This document shows positions 56,038-64,000 of a stretch of DNA of 64,000 nt, in pieces. Within the stretch, counting starts at the first letter, position 1; each line of letters begins with the position of its first letter. The position numbers and the translations under genes were made by a program. Origin of the DNA: Gigantopelta aegis (lineage: Eukaryota; Mollusca; Gastropoda; Neomphalida; Peltospiridae); NCBI RefSeq assembly GCF_016097555.1, contig NC_054706.1, positions 42,245,118-42,309,117 on the forward strand. Direction: 5' to 3'. Below the pieces are notes generated by a model. That model saw nothing but the letters and a program-made list of their open reading frames with translations. It was not told the origin of the DNA and did not search any database.

Positions 56038-56236
56038 AATAAAAATCCTGGAACAGCAACATTCTTCACAAATCGTGCTCTCTGTTACCTGAAACTGCGG
56101 CAGTGGGAAACAGCAGTTCAAGACTGCCATCGTGCTCTAGAGATTGAGAGACAGTTGGTGAAAGGTCATTTTTTCATGGGCCAGGCGTTAGTGGAGATGG
56201 GCCAATATGATGAAGCTATAGCATCCTTAAAGAAAG
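56038..56236 (+). CDS. STUB1: STUB1/CHIP, exon 2
   Basis: The exon follows acceptor TTTGTTTCAG and ends at donor AAAG|GTACTT, 199 bp, phase 0 to phase 1. It encodes [20 protein letters not shown], then [32 protein letters not shown] and IASLKK: TPR repeats 2 and 3. Asn42 (TNRAL), Lys72 and Phe75 (VKGHFF) match the remaining chaperone-clamp positions of CHIP. All clamp residues are therefore conserved and the product should still bind Hsp70/Hsp90 tails. Confidence 0.93.
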
Positions 56237-56457
56237 GTACTTGCATTTTGTATTACACTTACATGATCAACCAGAGAATTCGGTCACAAAAAATTTGGTT
56301 TATAATACTTTGCATTTACACTACAGAGTAATACATTGATTTTTATTTTATAAAGTAGATTGCCATGTAACTTGAAACCATTAACTTTATGTAATGTTTG
56401 TTCCAGTCTACAGAAAAGTGCATATTAAAAATTGCTTGCATTGTAGGAGTAGTGTGA

Positions 56458-56540
56458 TGCAGTGGCAGCAGGTTTATAGCTCACTTTTTTTAACCAAGTG
56501 GCAGCAGGTTTATAGCTCACTTTTTTTAACCAAGTGTCAA
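56458..56540 (+). repeat. Tandem duplication of a 37-38 bp SINE-like word
   Basis: GTGGCAGCAGGTTTATAGCT followed by CACTTTTTTTAACCAA is present twice in a row in STUB1 intron 2. It resembles the family-2 SINE body. Confidence 0.85.
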
Positions 56541-56715
56541 AATAACTATGTTTAAAATTTGCTCAAGTTTCTAGGGCATGTATAAATATAAGACATGGTT
56601 TTAAGGGGTGACAACTGTAGCACATGTCGTTACAGATCACACATTAATACATACATGGAGTTTGTTCCTTGGTATTTTATGCTGCAGTAATGTTATATTC
56701 TGATTTTGTTTGAAG

Positions 56716-56881
56716 CTTATGATCTTGCAAAGGAGCAGAAACTAAATTTTGGTGATGACATTACTAGTGCCTTAAGGATGGCCAAGAAAAGACGCTGGAA
56801 TATGATAGAAGACAAACGCATTCAACAAGAGATTAAACTCCAGAAATATCTTAATCAGTTGTTATCAGAAGAGCATAAACG
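56716..56881 (+). CDS. STUB1: STUB1/CHIP, exon 3
   Basis: Acceptor TTTGTTTGAAG, donor ACG|GTAAGT, 166 bp, phase 1 to phase 2. It encodes [36 protein letters not shown] and [20 protein letters not shown], the end of the TPR region and the start of the helical dimerisation segment. The LNFGDDI.SALR.AKK.RW sequence is diagnostic for CHIP. Confidence 0.95.
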
Positions 56882-56999
56882 GTAAGTGTAGATTATAATT
56901 ATATTTCAGTATGTTTGTAAGAATGAATGATTCTGATTGGATGCCTACTAATCTTTGAGGTAGTAAAATCAGCGTTTTACCAGCTACAGATTTTGGATG

Positions 57000-57720
57000 T
57001 GCATTTCAGTTTATGACATCATTGGAGGCATCTCCTCGGACCTTCGACCGCCACTCGACTTAGAACTGATTTGTGACGCAGACTTGTCACTTCCGGTTCG
57101 TCCAACACTGGTCGAATTGACCATGGTCGGATATCAACTTCAACTTTACTGGAGGAATTGGAAACTCCTGTGCAGCGATCCTTTTGTGACCTGTGCTCTA
57201 CGATACGGCTACAGCCTGCAATTGTCTGTCACCCCACATTTAACCTTGTCTCCAGGTGTTGCAGCAGCCGTAAACAAACTGGTGGAGAAGGGAGATGTCA
57301 GATAGATCTTGATCAACGTCCAACTCCAGGATTTTATTCGGAGATCTTCCTGGTTCCCAAGAAAGACTCAGAGGATCTTCGTATGATTCACAATCTTGCC
57401 TACTTCAATCAACATTACGTGCTTCCACCTCTGAAATTCAAGATGTTGATGTGCAGGATGTGAAGACGGTGGTTCAATTGAAGGACTGGCTGGCATCTCT
57501 GAATCTCAAGCATACTTCCCTGCATGTACCCGTCCATCCAGATACCACAGATATCTGCAGTTCATCTTCCAAGGGACTCCTTACGAGTGGGTGGTCCTGC
57601 CGTTTGGTATGTCAGTGGCTCCTTGGCTGTTCACCAGGATCACAGCACCGATGTCACGGTTCCTACATCGCAAGAGTATTTGGTTTTACTCTTATTTTGA
57701 CAAATACCTAATGAAGTGCT
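57000..57720 (+). pseudogene. DIRS-like reverse transcriptase fragment in STUB1 intron 3
   Basis: The trace in three frames reads VGYQLQLYWRNWKLLCSDPF, GVAAAVNKLVEKGDV, then PGFYSEIFLVPKKDSEDLRM, HNLAYFNQHY, LKDWLASLNLKH, LQFIFQGTPYEW, VVLPFGMSVAPWLFTRI and SIWFYSYFDKYLMKCW. This is the RT fingers and palm of a DIRS-group retroelement. The catalytic box that should read Y-x-D-D is YFDK, so it is inactive, and stops and shifts confirm this. Recombinase and ends are not seen here. The DIRS fragment at 18360 may be from the same family. Confidence 0.75.
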
Positions 57721-57926
57721 GGAACAGAGAGAAGTTACCTGTACAGCAGCCCTTTTGTTGATATTTGATATGACTACTCGTTTTTGTAATATAGGTAAAA
57801 CGGAATAACTGGATACGTATAGTAGTAATTACAGTGTTATGGTGAGAAAACATGATGGACAAGTTTGTCAGGGCAAACTGTCATGGTCAATTAAATGTAG
57901 AGGTGCAGTATGTATATATATATATA

Positions 57927-59872
57927 CAGTCAGACCTGGTTACAACGACCATGTTTGTCCCTGGGTCACTTTGTCGATATATCAAAATTTCCGGTGTATA
58001 GAATTGTCATGAGTTGCCTCCATTGCCAAAATAACGTAACAAAAAATACTAATTAATATTAACTGATGACTCAATAGCATTTAAATAATTAATGCATTGC
58101 AATTATTTTTAAAAACAACAAACACACATACATACATTAAATGTGTTTTTGAAAAACATCATTAAATATAAAAACAAGGCACATTCACTGTCAGTCTAAT
58201 CAAGACATCTACGATTGATACCTGTCTCGTTTACAAAATATTATGAAATAGAAGATTTTATTGTTCAAAGTTAGTCCTTTAAGGGTGTATACTACCAAAT
58301 CCAATCCCATAGATGACAATAGTAACATGTGGCTAAAACTCCTACTGCAACGTATCAATCGATATAAACGCCACGGATATAAATACTACCACCCCTCGCC
58401 CTTAAAGTGAATAACAAAAAAGTGGGTGTCAAGCAAACTAAGTGATTATTTAAAAAAAAAAAAAATATTTGGAGATCTAAAGGTATGTTTAACAAGCTTA
58501 TTGTTATGTATAACTAAGAACAGAAGGCACAATAGTGACAACAAATTTAATTATGTCTTTGGTGAAGTTTTTCTTTAAATTTATTTTAAATTTTGCATAA
58601 AACTACAAATTTGTCTAAAATATAACTTAGCATCCTATAAATTTGTCAAAATGACAATAAAAATCAAATTCTTTACAAATTTGAGTTTTCAGAATTTCAT
58701 ACATGAAAAATTAACTATGTTAATGGAAACTAAAGACATTAATCCACTATTGACACATGTTATTTTTAATATAAAAATAAATTACTATTAAAATCTTAAT
58801 TCAGGTTGCCTATATATAACACCATATTTAAGAGCAGTTGTATATGACAAGTCAAATACCATGTAAAAAGAAATTATTGAAATATTTACAGTGAATTATA
58901 GGCCAAAACCAACTTTTCCTCAGTGCTAACTTTGATTCAAACTCCATTCAGAGCCATGTACAGTGATTAGTGTCAAGGTCAAGGTCATTGTGAACTTGTG
59001 TGGTCCAGTGACAGCTAATTAATCAACCAGTATAGTTTAATTAAATAAAATCACAAAATCATAATATTTTTTATTATGCACTGAATATGTTCTGTAGGGT
59101 GTATACTACCAAATCAAATCCCATAGACGACAATAGTAACATATGTGGCTAAAACTCCTACCTGCAACGTATCAATCAACATAAACGCCACAGATATAAA
59201 TACTACCACCCCTCACCCTTAAAGTGAATCACAAAAAAGTGGGTGTCAAGCTGCTCATTTCTGAGATAACGGGTAGCGTCTATGACTACCCTAGTTCTGC
59301 ACAAAATTTGAGTACTTTTTGTTTACAGGTACCCCATACATGTTCCAAGCACAAGGCTACTTGACACGGTGGTACTAGATGAAATAAAATTACATACATT
59401 TTTAGCCCAGATGAAACTAATTTTTTTTACAACCAACACACTCACATTTATAACCAATCACAGGACTTGTGGTGTTCACTTCTCTATCAAAAGTTGGGTG
59501 CACCTCGAACTTTGACCCAGCCGGAAGTTATTTGGTTTAGTACTACCTTAATTGGTTAACTAAAGGCTTATTTGCAAAAGCAATACATGTCTACAGATTT
59601 CGCAGAAACATCTGTAGCTTGGACAGCATGTGACACAATTGGCTGTGTGTATACTGCCAACGTGCTACAGTATCTGTGATTATGTAATATTGTTGTAAAG
59701 AGCTGAAAGAGGTCGGATGCACGTTTTTTCCTAATTTGCTCTGTCGGTGTCAAAAGGTGTGAATTCCGGTGTAATGAACAAAATAACACTGATGTACGTT
59801 TGTTCCCGACAATTTGTGGTTGGATGGTGTAAATATTGTAGTAATGATGGTCGTTGTAACGAGGTCTGACTG
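57927..59872. mobile_element. pogo/Tigger-like non-autonomous element, 1946 bp
   Basis: Ends CAGTCAGACCTGGTTACAAC and, inverted, CAGTCAGACCTCGTTACAAC differ at one position in 26. TA flanks both sides (57925-57926 and 59873-59874). No transposase frame is present. Inside are direct repeats of about 150 bp at 58283-58433 and 59096-59250 (GGTGTATACTACCAAATC, CCATAGAYGACAATAGTAAC, AGTGGGTGTCAAGC). Confidence 0.8.
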
Positions 59873-59874
59873 TA

Positions 59875-61029
59875 TATGTATGTATCCATTATTAAGAGAC
59901 AGAAATTGGAAATTATCAAAACTGATTCCACAGTCTTTACCAAAACATTTGTTATTGGTTGTGACTTGCCCATTTATCACAGTCAGATTGGCATTTTAGA
60001 CTTGGTCTATATGATGTAACATTTCTTCTTGATATTTTAAAAGCAGATTAGTTCACCCTTAAAACATAGACAGATAGAGGTGAGCATAAGAATATAGATA
60101 TCTTTACATATACATTGTAGATATTTTTTTAATGGATTGAAACACTCTAAATGTTGCAGATGATTTCAAAAAGATTGTTTTAGGTGATGCATATGACACA
60201 TTACTTTGTTTTTACAACCATCCTAAATTCTGGAAATGATAAAATTTCTCTGTAAAAATTGAATGTCAGAATTGAATACCATGTCCCCTAGAAAACCCTG
60301 TATTTGAAGTAAAAATTATTGCTTAAAGTAAAATAGAATACAAGATATGGCCAATTCCTAACATCACAATCTTGCTATAGTAGATGTTAAGTGAGATAAA
60401 TTATAATTTTCTTGTTCTGACTGCTATAGTGGTGGCCATCTTGGATGTAAATAATGTTGTAATGTCTTGATTAGCTGGGAATAGTTCAGTATGACCCCTA
60501 AAACACTGACGAATATCAAGTTTTGTCATAGTTGATAAAGTATTGGAGATGTTTCCAGTTCTGTTTTGATAGTCATCTTGAATATTTAAAAAAGCTCAAT
60601 GATACCAAATTTACACCTCTCGGATCCTTAATAAGCACTTGAAAAAGAAGCAAAAACCACAAAGAACATCATGGATACGGATCTGCAAGGTTTATAAATG
60701 CTTCAGTAAACACTGAAACACAGATTTCTTGATTACCTGAATAATAAATGTTAAAAGTGTGATAACTAGGTAAAGCTACCCTCTTGAAAAGTCCATCATG
60801 CTTCTTTGTTTTGTTCTCGGGTGTACTAAAACAATTATAACAGTTTTGTTTGGTGGCCTGAGATGGTACCAATTTAAAAGGCTATATAGTGGGAAGAACT
60901 GAAATGCCATCCAAAACCCTTATTACTACATGCATGGCATCTGATTATCATAATATTATTTGCAGTTCTTAGTCAAATGCGAGCAGTGTTTTTCTAATGT
61001 TGTACAATATTATTGATTTGTAATTTCAG
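59875..61029. other. Right part of STUB1 intron 3
   Basis: No gene or clear repeat recognised. The intron ends at acceptor TTGTAATTTCAG. Confidence 0.6.
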
Positions 61030-61105
61030 ACAGTTGATGTCATTTAAGCAGTCTGCAGGAGATCAGAACTACAGTGAGGAGATTGAAAGTTTAGAGCAGT
61101 TTTAT
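61030..61105 (+). CDS. STUB1: STUB1/CHIP, exon 4 (last exon in window)
   Basis: Acceptor ATTTCAG, donor TTTAT|GTAAGA, 76 bp, phase 2 to phase 0. It encodes RQLMSFKQSAGDQNYSEEI and ESLEQFY, part of the coiled-coil/dimerisation region that links TPR and U-box in CHIP. The U-box exons lie to the right of the window. The last 18 bases of the exon (TTTAGAGCAGTTTTAT region) together with the donor start a tandem array that continues for 2.3 kb. Confidence 0.8.
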
Positions 61106-63422
61106 GTAAGACCATTGCTCTGTTAGTCAGACAACATGTCAATGAATGTTTAGAGCAGTTTTATGTAAGTCCATTGCTCTGTTGTTAGTCTGGCAACAAG
61201 TCATTGAACGTTTAAAGCAGCTTTATGTAAGTCCATTGCTCTGTTGTTAGTCGGACAATATGTCAATGAATGTTTAGAGCAGTTTTATGTAAGTCCATTG
61301 CTCTGTTGTTAGTCTGGCAACAAGTCATTGAACGTTTAGAGCAGTTTTATGTAAGACCATTGCTCTGTTGTTAGTCGGGCAACATGTCATTGAACGTTTA
61401 GAGCAGTTTTATGTAAGACCATTGCTCTGTTGTTAGTCGGGCAACATGTCATTGAACGTTTAGAGCAGTTTTATGTAAGTCCATTGCTCTGTTGTTAGTC
61501 GGGCAACATGTCATTGAACGTTTAGAGCAGTTTTATGTAAGACCATTGCTCTGTTGTTAGTCGGGCAACATGTCACTGAACGTTTAGAGCAGTTTTATTT
61601 AAGACCATTGCTCTGTTAGTCGGACAACATGTCATTGAACGTTTAGAGCAGTTTTATGTAAGACCATTGCTCTGTTGTTAGTCGGGCAACAAGTCATTGA
61701 ACGTTTAGAGCAGTTTTATGTAAGACCATTGCTCTGTTGTTAGTCGGGCAACACGTCACTGAACGTTTAGAGCAGTTTTATGTAAGACCATTGCTCTGTT
61801 GTTAGTCGGGCAACACGTCACTGAACGTTTAGAGCAGTTTTATGTAAGACCATTGCTCTGTTGTTAGTCGGGCAGTTTTATGTAAGTCCATTGCTCTGTT
61901 GTTAGTCGGGCAACATGTCATTGAACGTTTAGAGCAGTTTTATGTAAGACCATTGCTCTGTTGTTAGTCGGGCAGTTTTATGTAAGTCCATTGCTCTGTT
62001 GTTAGTCGGGCAACATGTCATTGAACGTTTAGAGCAGTTTTATGTAAGACCATTGCTCTGTTGTTAATCGGGCAACATGTCATTGAACGTTTAGAGCAGT
62101 TTTATGTAAGACCATTGCTCTGTTGTTAGTCGGGCAACATGTCACTGAACGTTTAGAGCAGTTTTATTTAAGACCATTGCTCTGTTAGTCGGACAACATG
62201 TCATTGAACGTTTAGAGCAGTTTTATGTAAGACCATTGCTCTGTTGTTAGTCGGGCAACAAGTCATTGAACGTTTAGAGCAGTTTTATGTAAGACCATTG
62301 CTCTGTTGTTAGTCGGGCAACACGTCACTGAACGTTTAGAGCAGTTTTATGTAAGACCATTGCTCTGTTGTTAGTCGGGCAACACGTCACTGAACGTTTA
62401 GAGCAGTTTTATTTAAGACCATTGCTCTGTTGTTAGTCGGGCAGTTTTATGTAAGTCCATTGCTCTGTTGTTAGTCGGGCAACATGTCATTGAACGTTTA
62501 GAGCAGTTTTATGTAAGACCATTGCTCTGTTGTTAATCGGGCAACATGTCACTGAACATTTAGAGCAGTTTTATTTAAGACCATTGCTCTGTTAGTCGGA
62601 CAACATGTCATTGAACGTTTAGAGCAGTTTTATGTAAGACCATTGCTCTGTTGTTAGTCGGGCAACATGTCATTGAACGTTTAGAGCAGTTTTATGTAAG
62701 ACCATTGCTCTGTTGTTAGTCGGGCAGTTTTATGTAAGTCCATTGCTCTGTTGTTAGTCGGGCAACATGTCATTGAACGTTTAGAGCAGTTTTATGTAAG
62801 ACCATTGCTCTGTTGTTAATCGGGCAACATGTCATTGAACGTTTAGAGCAGTTTTATTTAAGACCATTGCTCTGTTAGTCGGACAACATGTCATTGAACG
62901 TTTAGAGCAGTTTTATGTAAGACCATTGCTCTGTTGTTAATCGGGCAACATGTCACTGAACGTTTAGAGCAGTTTTATTTAAGACCATTGCTCTGTTAGT
63001 CGGACAACATGTCATTAAACGTTTAGAGCAGTTTTATGTAAGACCATTGCTCTGTTGTTAGTCGGGCAACATGTCATTGAACGTTTAGAGCAGTTTTATG
63101 TAAGACCATTGCTCTGTTGTTAGTCGGGCAGTTTTATGTAAGTCCATTGCTCTGTTGTTAGTCGGGCAACATGTCATTGAACGTTTAGAGCAGTTTTATG
63201 TAAGACCATTGCTCTGTTGTTAATCAGGCAACATGTCACTGAACGTTTAGAGCAGTTTTATTTAAGACCATTGCTCTGTTAGTCGGACAACATGTCATTA
63301 AACGTTTAGAGCAGTTTTATGTAAGACCATTGCTCTGTTGTTAGTCGGGCAACATGTCATTGAACGTTTAGAGCAGTTTTATGTAAGACCATTGCTCTGT
63401 TGTTAGTCGGGCAACATGTCAG
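61085..63422 (+). repeat. Tandem array of about 40 units carrying STUB1 exon 4 end and its 5' splice site
   Basis: The unit is about 62-66 bp: GTTTAGAGCAGTTTTATGTA, AGACCATTGCTCTGTTGTTA, GTCGGGCAACATGTCATTGA, AC. The first unit is the real exon-intron junction. At least five units are truncated (GTCGGGCAGTTTTATGTAAG), and about seven have GTAAG changed to TTAAG, losing the donor. Variant order repeats on a scale of about 300-600 bp. No unique spacers exist, so this is a minisatellite. Confidence 0.95.
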
Positions 63423-63487
63423 TTCATTAAAATATAACATTTACACCTTCAGATAAAGTTATAAGAAGACATGAATAACATTTTATA

Positions 63488-64000
63488 CAGTCAAACTTCG
63501 ATAACTCGATCTTGAAGGGGACGAGCAAATAGTTCGAGTTTCAGGGAGTTCGAGTTTTCGAAATTAATATATAATTACATGTATAAGAGCTCAAATTTAA
63601 AACTGCATTACAACTGGATGATTTCGTTTGATATTGTAAGAAGAGTGCGCTTAACTGCCTGTAATACATTTTGTTTGCGTATATTGTAAAAGTAAGTAAA
63701 TAACAAAACAAAACGATAAACCAGATGAATTTAAAATATATATATGCTTGGTCATATACATGTATTTAATGACAAAAAACAAACACAAACGAAGGCATTT
63801 ACATACATCATTAAATAACACAAATGCAAATCAGGAACTAACATTTACATGTATAAGTATCGGTTGACAATAAAAGTTTCACATTAACAATTGCATACAA
63901 TCTCTCTGAAGTTCATGAGGTAGCACTATCCAAAAAATTCTGTAATTAAAGATTGTTTGGCACACCTGCTTAAAAAGTCGTCTTTCATTACTGTGTCGGT
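63488..64000 (+). mobile_element. Left end of another pogo-like element, continuing past the window
   Basis: TA precedes CAGTCAAACTTCGATAACTC, followed by AGTTCGAGTTTCAGGGAGTT and CGAGTTTTCGAAAT, a type of terminus typical of pogo/Tigger families. The other end is not in the window. Confidence 0.5.

Noticed and set aside
61085..63422. CRISPR-like appearance of regular repeats
   Set aside because: The units are contiguous without unique spacers, and the window is an animal genome with introns. It is a minisatellite.

Overview
The window looks like animal genomic DNA from a lophotrochozoan, most probably a gastropod or related mollusc. It is AT-rich and gene-sparse, with GT-AG introns, tRNA-derived SINEs carrying perfect 13-bp target duplications, DIRS, Tc1/mariner, pogo, hAT and Mutator-like elements, and many satellites. 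The species cannot be named from the sequence.

Only two host genes are supported, both on the + strand and both running off the window. The left edge (3-15538) holds the last three exons of a mitochondrial carrier of the SLC25A19 type (thiamine pyrophosphate carrier). Its first visible intron is filled with about 10.2 kb of a (CA)n array punctuated by CCAGTGAGCTWCACAC units. The right part (50438-61105) holds the first four exons of STUB1/CHIP, the TPR co-chaperone and E3 ligase. Its U-box would lie beyond the window. Directly after exon 4 the exon end and its 5' splice site have been amplified into about 40 tandem copies (61085-63422).

Between and inside these genes lie mobile elements, many nested. 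The main ones are: a degraded DIRS tyrosine recombinase (18.4-19.3 kb); inverted and tandem satellites interrupted by a SINE (21.0-24.0 kb); a composite element with long terminal inverted repeats (25692-34004) that carries a broken PIF1-like helicase and a large palindrome with a RecQ-like helicase start in its spacer; a 9-bp-TSD Mutator-like element (31246-33803) inserted in that composite element and itself holding a foldback insertion; a decayed SWIM/PHD protein (34.0-34.8 kb); two oppositely oriented type III hammerhead ribozyme motifs (35.0 and 36.0 kb), one with every conserved core base; a hAT-type MITE and a TTAA-flanked MITE (37.4 and 39.5 kb); and a DDE transposase gene with four frameshifts (44997-47731), surrounded by copies of AGTACCGTAAC. 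A second copy of the Mutator-like element (51042-54511), in opposite orientation and split by a dead Tc1/mariner element, lies inside STUB1 intron 1. A DIRS reverse-transcriptase fragment and a pogo-like element with nearly identical termini lie in STUB1 intron 3.

The points most worth follow-up are the hammerhead pair, the splice-site-bearing array in STUB1, the kilobase-scale duplications in the SLC25A19 intron array, and the nested helicase element. All domain calls come from reading translations by eye; no database search was run.
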